Shown one piece after another: positions 1 through 8,665 of a DNA stretch of 64,000 bases; the stretch's first letter is position 1, and the number at the start of each line of letters is the position of its first letter. The translations under genes and the position numbers were made by a program. The notes under the pieces were generated by a model. It saw only the letters and a program-made list of their open reading frames with translations. It did no database searches and had not been told where the DNA came from. Origin of the DNA: an uncultured Faecalibacterium sp. (GTDB lineage: Bacteria > Bacillota > Clostridia > Oscillospirales > Ruminococcaceae); NCBI GenBank assembly GCA_937880095.1, contig CALFLK010000002.1:81792-145791 (forward strand). The letters are read 5' to 3'.

Positions 1-2
1 TG

Positions 3-743
3 ATGCAGGGCGTGATTCTTTTTATTGGTTTTGTAGCCTTGGTTCTTGTTTTGATGGGGGTGCGCACCATTTGGAAATGGACCGAAGGCGCTCGCGCGCG
101 TAGTCGGTACGGCACAGGAAACTACGATGTGTCCGAATATGTTTTTCGTGCATCCGACCCGCGTCTGGTTCTGGTGAATCAGTATTGTTCCGTTTCCACC
201 AGCACGGCGCCGGAGCTGGAAGTTGCGGATGACGCAACTGGTCAGCAGCTGGCACCTGAAGCAGCAGAAGCATTCCGCAATATGGTACAGGCGGCTGCAG
301 AAGAGAAGATAAAATTGTCGCTGGGCTCTGGTTATCGGGACACTTTGACGCAGGATAATCTGTTCCAAAAGCTGATGGAACGCTACACCGTACAGGGATA
401 CAGTCAGGAAGAAGCCAAAGCGATTGCATGGACCGTTACAGAAAAGGGTGGTTACAGCGAGCATCAGACCGGCTATGCCGCAGACATTGTGACCGATGAT
501 TACCCGGTACCGGATTCTGAATTTGCAAAAACCAAAGCCTATGCCTGGCTGGTGCGCTATGCACCGGAATACGGTTTCATTTTGCGTTACCCCGAAGAGC
601 GTCAGGCAGCGACCGGACATATTGAACAGCCTTGGCACTGGCGCTATGTGGGTGTAGATAATGCCCAGGCAATTACCGCCAGCGGCTTGTCCTTAGAGGA
701 GTTTTTAGCACTGCATACAGCGCAGGAAACCCCGGCGGAGTAA
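3..743 (+). CDS. VanY-like D-alanyl-D-alanine carboxypeptidase (M15B)
   Basis: Predicted membrane-anchored zinc D,D-carboxypeptidase that trims the terminal D-Ala of peptidoglycan stem peptides outside the membrane. Residues about 4-26 form an N-terminal transmembrane anchor. The M15B signature is visible as SGYR (109-112), SEHQTGYAAD (152-161) and E-Q-P-W-H-W-R (208-214); H154, D161 and H212 are the expected zinc ligands and E208 the catalytic base. The ATG overlaps a TGA formed by the first window bases (TGATG), which suggests coupling to an upstream gene not visible here. 246 residues is normal for membrane-bound VanY/DacB-type enzymes. The family assignment is firm from motifs; a role in glycopeptide resistance is not implied because no van partner genes are seen. 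Confidence 0.85.
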   Translation: MQGVILFIGFVALVLVLMGVRTIWKWTEGARARSRYGTGNYDVSEYVFRASDPRLVLVNQYCSVSTSTAPELEVADDATGQQLAPEAAEAFRNMVQAAAEEKIKLSLGSGYRDTLTQDNLFQKLMERYTVQGYSQEEAKAIAWTVTEKGGYSEHQTGYAADIVTDDYPVPDSEFAKTKAYAWLVRYAPEYGFILRYPEERQAATGHIEQPWHWRYVGVDNAQAITASGLSLEEFLALHTAQETPAE

Positions 744-798
744 ACGTCCGGATTTTCAGCGTTTGCGTGTAGAATCGTAGATATTAGGAGGACTGAAC

Positions 799-2079
799 TT
801 GGAACGAAAAGAACTTTTGCCCGGCGTGTATGTGACACGCATCGCAGCGGAAAAATTTAACCGCTGCCGCCTCAGTCTGCATTTTACTTTCCCGGCAAAG
901 CGGGAGACTGCCACGGCGCACGCGCTGCTGCCGCTGGTGATGGAGCGCGGCTGCGCATCCTGCCCGGATATGACCGAAATGACCAAAAAGCTGGCGCGTC
1001 TGTACGGTGCAGACCTGACGGTGGACAGCCGTGCAGTGGGTGCAAACCATAACCTGTGCATCAGCGTGACCGGCATCAAGGACGCATTCGCACTGGAAGG
1101 CGAAAAGCTGACCAGCGCCTATGCCCAGCTGGTGCTGGATGAAGCGTTCCATCCGTACTTTGTAGATGGCGCATTCGACCCGGGCGAAGTGGAAATCGAA
1201 AAGACCATGCTGCGCCGCAATCTGGAAAACGAAATCAATGAAAAGCGCATCTACTGCGCCCGTGCAGCCCAGCGTGAATTCTATAAAGATACCCCGGCAG
1301 CCATCCGTCAGGGCGGCTATCTGGAAGAAGTAGACAGCCAGACCCCGCAGACCTTGCTGGCTGCCTATCAAGAAATGCTGCGCACGGCTCAGATCGAGCT
1401 GATGCTGTTCGGCATTGACGACGAAAACGAAGCCGTCGTGCTGGACGCACTGAAAAAAGAGCTGGCAGCCATTGACCGCGCACCCCAGCCGCTGGCTCCC
1501 TTTGTGAATATTCCGGTACAGCCCGCCAAGCACTTTACCGAGAGCTTTGATATGGTGCAGGCAAAGCTATGCATGATGTTCACCATGGACCGCCCGGTGA
1601 ATCTGGACGAGCTGCAGGCATACCGTCTGGCAATGTCGCTGTTTGGCGGCAGCGTGACCAGCCGCTTGTTCCTGAACGTGCGTGAAAAGATGCACATCTG
1701 CTACTATTGCTCTTCTTCTTTCCAAACTTTCACAGGCAGTATGTCCGTCAATAGCGGTGTAGAGCCTGCCAATGCGGAAAAGGCAGAAGCTGCAATCCTG
1801 AAGGAGCTGTCGGATTTGTGTGATGGTCCCATCAGCGACGAAGAGCTGGAGGACTGCCGCCGTGGTTTGCTTTCCGGTTTTGACAGCGTGGAAGATTCCA
1901 TCAGCGGCATCGAATCCTGGTACGCCATGCAGATTTGGCGTGGTGCGGGCATTCATACCCCTGCGCAGGAGCGGGAAAAGATGCTCAAAGTCACCAAGGA
2001 CGATGTGCGGGATGTGCTGAATCGGTTCCACCTTTCCGTCAGTTATCTGCTTACCAATAAGGAGGAGAACCATGGCTGA
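799..2079 (+). CDS. M16 family peptidase-like protein lacking the zinc motif (YmfF-like)
   Basis: Insulinase-fold protein of 426 residues, resembling the inactive partner of the YmfF/YmfH pairs of Firmicutes. The place where active M16 enzymes carry HxxEH reads HALLPLVMERG, so the Glu and second His are missing and this copy is probably non-catalytic. The start is a TTG at 799 with AGGAGG 7 bases upstream; no better start is nearby. It overlaps the next gene, an M16 homologue that keeps the motif, by 8 bases, so the two are translationally coupled and likely form a heterodimer. The substrate cannot be inferred from the sequence. Confidence 0.82.
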   Translation: MERKELLPGVYVTRIAAEKFNRCRLSLHFTFPAKRETATAHALLPLVMERGCASCPDMTEMTKKLARLYGADLTVDSRAVGANHNLCISVTGIKDAFALEGEKLTSAYAQLVLDEAFHPYFVDGAFDPGEVEIEKTMLRRNLENEINEKRIYCARAAQREFYKDTPAAIRQGGYLEEVDSQTPQTLLAAYQEMLRTAQIELMLFGIDDENEAVVLDALKKELAAIDRAPQPLAPFVNIPVQPAKHFTESFDMVQAKLCMMFTMDRPVNLDELQAYRLAMSLFGGSVTSRLFLNVREKMHICYYCSSSFQTFTGSMSVNSGVEPANAEKAEAAILKELSDLCDGPISDEELEDCRRGLLSGFDSVEDSISGIESWYAMQIWRGAGIHTPAQEREKMLKVTKDDVRDVLNRFHLSVSYLLTNKEENHG

Positions 2080-3376
2080 TACCGTAAGAAATGCAGCCGC
2101 AGCGGCTGCCGCAAAGGATGAATGGAAGGTTTTGCCCTCCGGGTTGACGGTGATTGTGCGCCCCATGCCGGGTTATTCCTGCACCCACGCCGTTTATGCT
2201 ACCAAGTTTGGCTCTATCGACTTGAAGTTCCGTCTGGGCGATAAAATCGTGGATTTGCCCGCAGGTGTGGCGCACTTTCTGGAACATAAAATGTTCGAGG
2301 ATGAGGACGGTGATGCTTTTGCAAAGTACGCAAAGACTGGCGCGAATGCAAACGCTTTCACCAGCTTTGACCGCACCTGTTATATTTTCACCGCAACGGA
2401 TATGCTGGACGAAAGTCTGGACGTGCTGCTGAACATGGTGGGGCATCCGTATTTTACCAAAGAAACCATCGACAAGGAGCAGGGCATCATCGGTCAGGAA
2501 ATCAAGATGTACGATGACAGTCCGGACTGGCGTTTGATTACGGGTCTGTGTGAGCAGATGTATCACGCACACCCCATCCGCAGCGACATCGCAGGCACCT
2601 GCGAGAGCATTGCGGAAATCACGCCGGAAATGCTGTATGACTGCTGCAGGGCATTCTATGCACCCAATAATATGGTGCTGGCGGTTGCAGGTAACACCAC
2701 CATGGAGCAGGTATTGGCTGCCTGCGAGCGTGCTGGTCTGATGCAGCCGGCAAAGGAAACCGAAAAGGTGCAGCGCTTGTGGGCAGAGGAGCCCATGACC
2801 GTTGTGGAGCCGCTGCGCACTGAGAAAATGGCAATCGCAAAGCCGGCCTTTGGCATCGGCTTTAAGGAAAAGCCTCTGGCTGCGGACGATGAATCCACCG
2901 AAGTGCTGTATGGTATCATTTGTGACGCCATCTGCGGTGGTATGTCGCCGCTGTATCGCCGCTTGTACGATGCGGGTCTGGTAAACCCCGGCTTTGACGG
3001 CGAGGTGCTGCGCGTGGACGGTTGCTGCTGCACCATGTTCACGGGCGAAAGCAGCCAGCCGGAGCTGGTGCAGAAAATGCTTCTGGAAGAAATCGAGCGT
3101 GTGCGCCGTGAGGGCGTAGATCCGGAAATCTTCACTCTGTGCAAGAACCAGAAGTACGGTACGCTCATTGAAAATCTGGAAAACGCCGAGGATTCCGCCA
3201 GCCAGATTGCTGATTTTGCTCTGACGGGTCGTTCGGTGGCACAGCAAATCGAAATGCTGGCAGGTCTGCGGGTAGAGGATGCCAACGCAGCCATGCAGGA
3301 GTTGTATTCCACCGACCGTATGGCAGTGCTGCACATTCTGCCCGACGGCTCGGCTGATTTTGAAGACGAAGAATAA
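2072..3376 (+). CDS. M16 family zinc peptidase (YmfH-like)
   Basis: Catalytic partner of the preceding M16 protein, 434 residues. The inverted zinc motif HFLEH is intact (H68, E71, H72), followed by the usual downstream region with a distal acidic ligand expected near residue 145-150. GGAGGA precedes the ATG by 5 bases and the gene starts inside the last codons of its neighbour. Sequence form, size and pairing fit the YmfH/AlbF type of Gram-positive M16 proteases rather than mitochondrial processing peptidase. Likely cytosolic, since no signal peptide is seen. lgt follows after 15 bases, so all three are probably co-transcribed. Confidence 0.85.
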   Translation: MADTVRNAAAAAAAKDEWKVLPSGLTVIVRPMPGYSCTHAVYATKFGSIDLKFRLGDKIVDLPAGVAHFLEHKMFEDEDGDAFAKYAKTGANANAFTSFDRTCYIFTATDMLDESLDVLLNMVGHPYFTKETIDKEQGIIGQEIKMYDDSPDWRLITGLCEQMYHAHPIRSDIAGTCESIAEITPEMLYDCCRAFYAPNNMVLAVAGNTTMEQVLAACERAGLMQPAKETEKVQRLWAEEPMTVVEPLRTEKMAIAKPAFGIGFKEKPLAADDESTEVLYGIICDAICGGMSPLYRRLYDAGLVNPGFDGEVLRVDGCCCTMFTGESSQPELVQKMLLEEIERVRREGVDPEIFTLCKNQKYGTLIENLENAEDSASQIADFALTGRSVAQQIEMLAGLRVEDANAAMQELYSTDRMAVLHILPDGSADFEDEE

Positions 3377-3391
3377 GAAGGTGCAAGTGTA

Positions 3392-4450
3392 ATGAACGAA
3401 TATGTAGTTAGCTTTCCGGGGCTGGGGCTGGAGTTCAATCTGAACCGTGTGGCTTTCTCCATCGGAAATCTGGATGTTTACTGGTATGGTTTGTTGATTG
3501 CCACAGGTCTTTTGCTGGCTGTCCTGTGGTGTTTCTATCATGCGGTAGAGTTCGGCGTGGATTCTGACCGCCTGCTGGACGTGGTCTGCTTTGGTACGGT
3601 CATGGCGATTGTCTGCGCCCGTGTCTATTATGTGGTCATGTCGCCGTATGGCTATGACAGCATTTGGGATATGATCGACATTCGTCAGGGCGGTATTGCT
3701 ATTTACGGCGCAATCATCGGCGCATTCGTCTTTGGTGCGCTGGCGTGTAAATGGCGCAAGATTCCCATTTGGGCAACCTGCGATTTGGCATCCGTTGGTT
3801 TTTTGATTGGCCAGTGTCTGGGTCGCTGGGGCAACTATGTGAACCAGGAAGCCTTTGGCTATAACACCACACTGCCCTGGGGCATGTACAGCGAAAAGAC
3901 CCGTCAGTATCTGGAAAGCAGTGTGGTTACACTGCCCAGCGGTATGACGGTTGACCCCACCATGCCGGTGCATCCCACCTTCCTGTATGAGAGCCTGTGG
4001 TGTCTGGTTGGCTTTATCCTGCTGGCGCTGTACTTCAAGAAGCGTAAGTTCAACGGCGATATTGCGCTGCGTTACGCCATCTGGTATGGTCTGGGTCGTT
4101 TCTGGATCGAGGGTCTGCGTACCGACAGCCTGCTGCTGGTACCCAGCCTGAATCTGCGTGCTTCTCAGCTGTTTGCTGCGGTAACTGTGGTAGCTGCTCT
4201 GGCACTGGAAATCTACCTGACCCGCAAGTATAAGGATACCCAGCCCATGCAGGTAGAGCTGGCAATCAACAGCGACAACCTGTCTTATATGAAGAAGCAT
4301 CCGCTGGATGGTCCGATTGCTTTTGTTGAAACCCTGCCTGTAGGTGCATCCCATAAGGAATATGTGGAAGCAACCCGAAAGTTCAATGAACAGGTTCGCA
4401 CCCAGCTGGAAGAGCTGGTAAAAGCCCAGTCTGACGCACCGCAGGAGTAA
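3392..4450 (+). CDS. lgt: Prolipoprotein diacylglyceryl transferase
   Basis: Integral membrane enzyme that moves diacylglycerol from phosphatidylglycerol to the lipobox cysteine of prelipoproteins. The Lgt signature G-R-W-G-N-Y-V-N-Q-E is clear near residues 146-155, preceded by GGIAIYGAIIGAF (the H/Y-G-G-L region) and followed by HPTFLYES. About seven hydrophobic segments are seen. At 352 residues it is longer than the usual 250-300 because of a hydrophilic C-terminal tail from about residue 275. Substrates visible in this window include the flavoprotein at 16866 and the lipoprotein at 62238. It is the last gene of its unit, followed by a terminator. Confidence 0.95.
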   Translation: MNEYVVSFPGLGLEFNLNRVAFSIGNLDVYWYGLLIATGLLLAVLWCFYHAVEFGVDSDRLLDVVCFGTVMAIVCARVYYVVMSPYGYDSIWDMIDIRQGGIAIYGAIIGAFVFGALACKWRKIPIWATCDLASVGFLIGQCLGRWGNYVNQEAFGYNTTLPWGMYSEKTRQYLESSVVTLPSGMTVDPTMPVHPTFLYESLWCLVGFILLALYFKKRKFNGDIALRYAIWYGLGRFWIEGLRTDSLLLVPSLNLRASQLFAAVTVVAALALEIYLTRKYKDTQPMQVELAINSDNLSYMKKHPLDGPIAFVETLPVGASHKEYVEATRKFNEQVRTQLEELVKAQSDAPQE

Positions 4451-4467
4451 TCCATACTGATTTGCAC

Positions 4468-4502
4468 AAAGACGCCTTGCGCTGAAACGGGGCGTCTTTT
4501 CT
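4468..4502 (+). terminator. Intrinsic terminator after lgt
   Basis: Stem AAAGACGCC pairs with GGCGTCTTT around a 14-base loop and runs into a T tract. Confidence 0.85.
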
Positions 4503-4569
4503 GTTGCATTTTGCGGCAGTGTATGATAGATTTTGAAAAAGAAAAAGTAAAAAACGGAGGAAAACGCCT

Positions 4570-5427
4570 GTGAGCGCAAAGATTATAGAGGGAAAAATTC
4601 TGGCTGCAAAGGTCAAGGAAAACGTAAAAGCACAGGTCGCTGCATTGCAGGAAAAAGGTATTCTGCCTTGTCTGGCAGTGGTTCTGGTGGGTGAAAACCC
4701 GGCTTCCGCAACTTATGTTCGCGGCAAAGAGCGGGACTGCAACGAGTGCGACATTGTAAACCGCACGGTTCGTCTGCCCGAAACCACTTCGGAAGAAGAA
4801 CTGCTGGCTGTGATTAAGGATTTAGCAGAGGACAAGACTGTCCATGGTATTCTGGTTCAGCTGCCGCTGCCTGCGCAGATCGACGAGGATCGCATCATTG
4901 CTGCGATTCCGCCGGAAAAGGATGTGGACGGCTTTACCGCGGAAAGCGCAGGTCGTTTGCTGATTGGTGAGCCTTGCTTCGTACCTTGCACGCCGCAGGG
5001 TGTGATTGAAATGCTGAAGAGCACCGGTGTTCCGCTGGCTGGTAAGCACGCTGTTGTGCTGGGGCGCAGCAATATCGTGGGTAAGCCCGCTGCATTGCTG
5101 CTTCTGGCAGAGGACTGCACCGTGACCATCTGCCACAGCAAAACCGAAAACCTGAAAGAAATCTGCGCACAGGCAGATATTCTGGTTGCCGCTGTAGGCA
5201 AGGCTGGCTTTGTGACAGCAGATATGATCAAACCCGGTGCACTGGTGGTGGACGTTGGTATCAACCGCAATGCAGAAGGCAAGCTGTGCGGTGATGTGGA
5301 TTTTGCACCCGCAGCCGAAAAGGCTGGCTGGATCAGCCCGGTACCCGGCGGTGCAGGTCTGATGACCCGTGCAATGCTGTTGGAGAATACGGTTTCTGCC
5401 GCACGACTGCAAAACGGTCTGCTGTAA
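4570..5427 (+). CDS. folD: Bifunctional methylenetetrahydrofolate dehydrogenase/cyclohydrolase
   Basis: FolD interconverts 5,10-methylene-THF, 5,10-methenyl-THF and 10-formyl-THF in cytosolic one-carbon metabolism. The protein has the usual 285 residues. The catalytic region ATYVRGKERDCNE supplies the tyrosine and lysine, VQLPLP is the substrate loop, DVDGF the second signature, and GRSNIVGKPAALLL the Rossmann NADP loop, with PVPGGAGLMTRAML near the C-terminus. The start is GTG with CGGAGG about 9 bases upstream. It lies alone between the lgt terminator and a transpeptidase gene 18 bases downstream. Confidence 0.96.
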   Translation: MSAKIIEGKILAAKVKENVKAQVAALQEKGILPCLAVVLVGENPASATYVRGKERDCNECDIVNRTVRLPETTSEEELLAVIKDLAEDKTVHGILVQLPLPAQIDEDRIIAAIPPEKDVDGFTAESAGRLLIGEPCFVPCTPQGVIEMLKSTGVPLAGKHAVVLGRSNIVGKPAALLLLAEDCTVTICHSKTENLKEICAQADILVAAVGKAGFVTADMIKPGALVVDVGINRNAEGKLCGDVDFAPAAEKAGWISPVPGGAGLMTRAMLLENTVSAARLQNGLL

Positions 5428-5445
5428 CAGATAGGAGCGATGAAA

Positions 5446-6006
5446 ATGCAGGGTTTGGATTGTGGACAGCTTTTGCTGGTCAAACAGACCAGCGGTGCCG
5501 AAGGTCAGCTGGTGTGCTGTGAAAAAGGTGCAGACGGTTTGTGGACACAGGTGCTGACAGCACCGGTCTACATTGGCAAAAACGGCGTGAGTGACCATCA
5601 TGTGGAAGGCGACATGGCTTCGCCTTTGGGCTTGTACCCGCTGGGTACCGCATTTTCCACCGAAGAAACCGTGCCGTTTGCCTATCCCTGCCGTACAATC
5701 GGTCCCCGCAGCTGGTGGGTGGATGACGCAGAATCTCCGCTGTATAACCAGTGGGTCGAAGCGGACGGCAAGGATGGCTTTTCCAGCGGCGAAAAAATGG
5801 ATCAGATGCCTGTACACTATCACTATGGTCTGGTAGTAGAGTACAATACCGACCCCATCACACCGGGGCGGGGGAGTGCGATTTTCATTCACTGCAAGGG
5901 CGATTTGCCCTATACCCACGGCTGTGTGGCAATGGGAGAAGCAGTCATGCTGAAAGTTCTGGGCTGGCTGGATGCAAAACAACATCCGCAGGTTCTCATT
6001 CACTAA
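5446..6006 (+). CDS. L,D-transpeptidase catalytic domain (YkuD) protein
   Basis: YkuD-fold protein of 186 residues with the catalytic block S-A-I-F-I-H-C followed by T-H-G-C-V-A-M, in which C160 is the expected nucleophile and H157 its neighbour. These enzymes make or remodel 3-3 crosslinks in peptidoglycan or attach proteins to it. No signal peptide or anchor is seen, which is unusual for a wall enzyme, so export or an intracellular role is unresolved. Two ATGs are possible: the one at 5446 has AGGAG 8 bases upstream, the one at 5440 only 2, so 5446 is preferred. It sits 18 bases after folD. Confidence 0.75.
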   Translation: MQGLDCGQLLLVKQTSGAEGQLVCCEKGADGLWTQVLTAPVYIGKNGVSDHHVEGDMASPLGLYPLGTAFSTEETVPFAYPCRTIGPRSWWVDDAESPLYNQWVEADGKDGFSSGEKMDQMPVHYHYGLVVEYNTDPITPGRGSAIFIHCKGDLPYTHGCVAMGEAVMLKVLGWLDAKQHPQVLIH

Positions 6007-6044
6007 AAAATACCAAAAATATTTCGAAAATGCGAAAAAACCCC

Positions 6045-6073
6045 TTGCATTCGCAGGATCTCTTTGTTATAAT
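6045..6073 (+). promoter_or_regulatory. Sigma-A promoter of the rplU operon
   Basis: TTGCAT, 17 bases, then a perfect TATAAT; the expected start point is near 6080, just before the leader RNA. Confidence 0.85.
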
Positions 6074-6078
6074 ATTTA

Positions 6079-6160
6079 AGCCGCATGGTGTGGGCGACAA
6101 AATGGCTTGCAACAGTAGCCTGCCCTTACTGACCAGCGAGTACTATATAAAAGGAATGAT
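6079..6160 (+). promoter_or_regulatory. Probable ribosomal protein L21 leader
   Basis: The roughly 80-base untranslated leader between the promoter and rplU is G/C-rich, can form hairpins (for example around TGGTGTGGGCGAC) and occupies the place of the known Firmicutes L21 leader, which is thought to bind L21 and regulate the operon. The assignment rests on position and size; a covariance model search would settle it. Confidence 0.55.
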
Positions 6161-6163
6161 ACT

Positions 6164-6475
6164 ATGTACGCAATCATCGTTACCGGCGGTAAGCAGTACC
6201 GCGTGGAGCAGGGCGACGTTCTCTACATCGAGAAGCTGGACGTCGAGGCTGACTCCGAAGTGAAGTTCGACAAGGTCCTGGCAGTTGGCGAGGAAGGCTC
6301 TGTCAAGGTTGGCACCCCCACTGTTGAGGGCGCAACCGTTTCTGCTAAGGTCATCAAGAATGGCAAGGGCAAGAAGCTGAACATCATCACCTATCGTGCA
6401 AAGAAGCATAGCGCACGCCGTATGGGCCACCGCCAGCCGTACACGAAGGTTGAGATCACCACTATCAACGCGTAA
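6164..6475 (+). CDS. rplU: 50S ribosomal protein L21
   Basis: Full-length 103-residue bL21 of the large ribosomal subunit. It starts with the typical M-Y-A-I-I-V-T-G-G-K-Q-Y-R and ends with the RNA-binding block HRQPYTKVEI. AAAAGGAATG provides the ribosome binding site. It heads the rplU-rpmA operon behind a strong promoter and leader. Unlike most Firmicutes there is no Prp protease gene between it and rpmA; only 14 bases separate the two genes. Confidence 0.98.
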   Translation: MYAIIVTGGKQYRVEQGDVLYIEKLDVEADSEVKFDKVLAVGEEGSVKVGTPTVEGATVSAKVIKNGKGKKLNIITYRAKKHSARRMGHRQPYTKVEITTINA

Positions 6476-6489
6476 GGAGGGTATGCACA

Positions 6490-6741
6490 ATGGCACATAA
6501 GAAAGGCGTAGGTTCTACTAAGAACGGTCGCGACTCCGCAGCTCAGCGTCTGGGCGTGAAGCGCGCTGATGGTCAGTTCGTTCTGGCTGGCAACATTCTG
6601 GTCCGCCAGCGTGGCACCCACATTCATCCGGGTGAGAACGTGGGCATCGGCAGCGACGACACTCTGTTCGCTCTGGTCGACGGCACTGTTCGTTTCAAGC
6701 GCGTCGGCAAGACCGGCAAGAAGTGCTGCGTTGAGCAGTAA
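6490..6741 (+). CDS. rpmA: 50S ribosomal protein L27
   Basis: Complete bL27 of 83 residues; its N-terminal tail reaches toward the peptidyl-transferase centre. It begins directly M-A-H-K-K-G-V-G-S-T-K-N-G-R, like the E. coli protein. Most Firmicutes L27 proteins instead start with a short extension that the protease Prp removes. AAGGAGG lies 9 bases upstream of the ATG, so this start is secure. The missing extension agrees with the missing prp gene in the operon. Confidence 0.98.
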   Translation: MAHKKGVGSTKNGRDSAAQRLGVKRADGQFVLAGNILVRQRGTHIHPGENVGIGSDDTLFALVDGTVRFKRVGKTGKKCCVEQ

Positions 6742-6768
6742 TTCTTGCGAGAAAACTGCAAAACCGCG

Positions 6769-6797
6769 GAGCCGGGCCGTTTGGTCCGGCTCTTTTT
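6769..6797 (+). terminator. Intrinsic terminator after rpmA
   Basis: GAGCCGG pairs with CCGGCTC and is followed by six T residues. Confidence 0.9.
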
Positions 6798-6826
6798 TGT
6801 GAATACTATGCGCGGAGGTATCCAAA

Positions 6827-8110
6827 ATGGCAGTACAAACCAATTTTATCGACGTCGCAACCATTTGGCTCCACGCGGGCAAGGGTGGCGACGGTGCAGT
6901 CACGTTTCATCGTGAAAAATTCGTAGCAGCCGGCGGCCCCGATGGCGGCGATGGCGGCGATGGCGGTGATATCATCTTTGTGGCAGACCGTAACCTGTCT
7001 ACCCTGATGGATTTCCGCTACAAGCGTAAATACACCGCAAAAGACGGCCAGAACGGCATGGGCCGCAAGATGCACGGCGCAGACGGCGATGATTTGATCA
7101 TCAAGGTCCCCGTCGGTACCGTCATCAAAGATGCCGAAAGCGGTCTGGTCATTGCTGACCTGTCCGACGAAAAGCCTGTTGTTGTGGCTAAGGGCGGCCG
7201 TGGCGGCAAGGGCAACACCCATTTCGCAACCCCCACCCGCCAGATTCCGCGCTTTGCAAAGCCCGGTCTGCCCGGTGAGGATATGCGCGTTACCCTGGAG
7301 CTGAAGCTGATTGCAGACGTGGGTCTGATTGGCTTCCCCAACGTTGGCAAGTCCACACTGATTTCCGTGATCAGTGCGGCAAAGCCCAAGATTGCAAACT
7401 ATCACTTCACCACGCTGGTGCCCACTCTGGGTGTGGTACGCTGCGATGAAGGCGCAAGCTTTGTCTGCGCTGACATCCCCGGCCTGATTGAAGGCGCAAG
7501 CGACGGTGTTGGTCTGGGCCATGACTTCCTGCGTCATGTTGAGCGCTGCCGTATGCTGCTGCATGTGGTGGACGTGTCCGGCTGCGAAGCACGCGACCCC
7601 AAGGAAGATTTCGCACGCATCAACGAGGAGCTGGAAAAGTTCAGCCCCGAATTGGCTGAGCGTCCCCAGATCGTTGTGGGCAACAAGTGCGATATCGCTA
7701 CCCCCGAGCAGGTGGAAGAGTTCCGCCAGTTTGTGGAAGAGCAGGGTCTGACCTTTGTGCCCATCTCTGCTGCAACCATGCAGGGCGTGCGTGAGCTGCC
7801 CGGTCTGGTTTACAACCGCCTGAAGGACATCCCGGTGATTCCTGTGTTCGAAGCACAGTATATCAAGCCGGAGAACAACATGGGCGGCCGCAAGTTCAAC
7901 ATCACCAAGGTGGAAGATCACGTTTGGGATGTGCAGGCACCTTGGCTGGAGCGTATTCTGGCAGGCAGCAACGTGGACGACTACGAGAGCCTGCAGTATT
8001 TCCAGCGCCAGCTGAGCGAGAGCGGCATTTTCGACGAGCTGGTTAAGCTGGGCGTCGAGGAAGACGATACCGTCCTGATTGGCGAGTATCAGTTCGACTA
8101 TGTGTTCTAA
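6827..8110 (+). CDS. obgE: Obg GTPase
   Basis: Essential ribosome-associated GTPase acting in late 50S assembly and stress control. Three parts are visible: the glycine-rich Obg fold (about 1-160, with GGDGGDGGDI and GGRGGKGNTHF), the G domain (about 161-330, with G1 GFPNVGKST at 169-177, DIPGLIEGAS as G3 and NKCD as G4), and a C-terminal OCT domain (about 345-427) typical of Firmicutes Obg. GGAGG lies 8 bases before the ATG. mrnC follows 13 bases after the stop, giving an obgE-mrnC pair. Confidence 0.97.
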   Translation: MAVQTNFIDVATIWLHAGKGGDGAVTFHREKFVAAGGPDGGDGGDGGDIIFVADRNLSTLMDFRYKRKYTAKDGQNGMGRKMHGADGDDLIIKVPVGTVIKDAESGLVIADLSDEKPVVVAKGGRGGKGNTHFATPTRQIPRFAKPGLPGEDMRVTLELKLIADVGLIGFPNVGKSTLISVISAAKPKIANYHFTTLVPTLGVVRCDEGASFVCADIPGLIEGASDGVGLGHDFLRHVERCRMLLHVVDVSGCEARDPKEDFARINEELEKFSPELAERPQIVVGNKCDIATPEQVEEFRQFVEEQGLTFVPISAATMQGVRELPGLVYNRLKDIPVIPVFEAQYIKPENNMGGRKFNITKVEDHVWDVQAPWLERILAGSNVDDYESLQYFQRQLSESGIFDELVKLGVEEDDTVLIGEYQFDYVF

Positions 8111-8123
8111 GGAGGCGACAGGC

Positions 8124-8573
8124 ATGGAACAGGAATACCTGTTGTCTAAGCCGGAGTTGGATTCTGTGGATTTGCGGGAGCTTTCACCGCTTTCGCTGGC
8201 TTTCGTGGGCGATGGCGTGCTGGAACTGCTGGTGCGCCGCCGTCTGGTGGCACACAGCAAGCTGCACCCCGGCGCATTGAACGCGGTCAAGGTCAAGTAT
8301 GTATCTGCCCGCGCCCAGTATAAGGAAGAAAAGCTGCTGGAGCCCATGCTCACCGAAGATGAAGTGAGCTGGTTCAAGCGTGGTCGCAATGCCAACAAGG
8401 CTACTGTGGCAAAACACGCTACCGCAGCAGAATATCGTGCATCTACTGGCTTTGAATGTCTGCTGGGCTGGCTGTATCTGTCTGGCCAGAACGAGCGCAT
8501 TCTGGAGCTGTTCGATGCCATGTGGCAGATGTTCGACCCGGACGCACCGGAAGCAAAACAAACTGAAAACTAA
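8124..8573 (+). CDS. mrnC: Mini-ribonuclease III
   Basis: Dimeric RNase III-type nuclease without the double-stranded RNA-binding domain; in Bacillus it matures 23S rRNA. The 149-residue protein shows the metal-binding helix L-A-F-V-G-D-G-V-L-E (D30) and the second acidic helix in FECLLGWLYLSG. AAGGAGG sits 8 bases upstream of the ATG at 8124, which excludes the longer in-frame extension that would overlap obgE. The gene ends before a strong terminator. Confidence 0.92.
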   Translation: MEQEYLLSKPELDSVDLRELSPLSLAFVGDGVLELLVRRRLVAHSKLHPGALNAVKVKYVSARAQYKEEKLLEPMLTEDEVSWFKRGRNANKATVAKHATAAEYRASTGFECLLGWLYLSGQNERILELFDAMWQMFDPDAPEAKQTEN

Positions 8574-8580
8574 CACAGAA

Positions 8581-8630
8581 AAGCCCGCTGCTTTTCGGCG
8601 TGCATCACGTCGAAGGGCAGCGGGCTTTTT
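8581..8630. terminator. Terminator between mrnC and the convergent small gene
   Basis: Eleven-base arms AAGCCCGCTGC and GCAGCGGGCTT, with T runs on the + strand and on the opposite side A runs that allow use by the minus-strand gene at 8666. Confidence 0.9.
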
Positions 8631-8665
8631 GCAGTAAGCGTGATGGGCGTTTTGCCCGTCAGAGT

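Noticed and set aside
3..743. Vancomycin-resistance vanY
   Set aside because: VanY-like by motif, but no vanHAX ligase genes and the two-component system at 11.4 kb is not linked; such carboxypeptidases are common housekeeping enzymes.
2051..4579. An 842-codon open frame on the minus strand opposite the M16 and lgt genes
   Set aside because: Its translation is low in normal motifs, very rich in His, Gln and Cys, and lies opposite genes with clear families; it is a mirror frame produced by codon bias.
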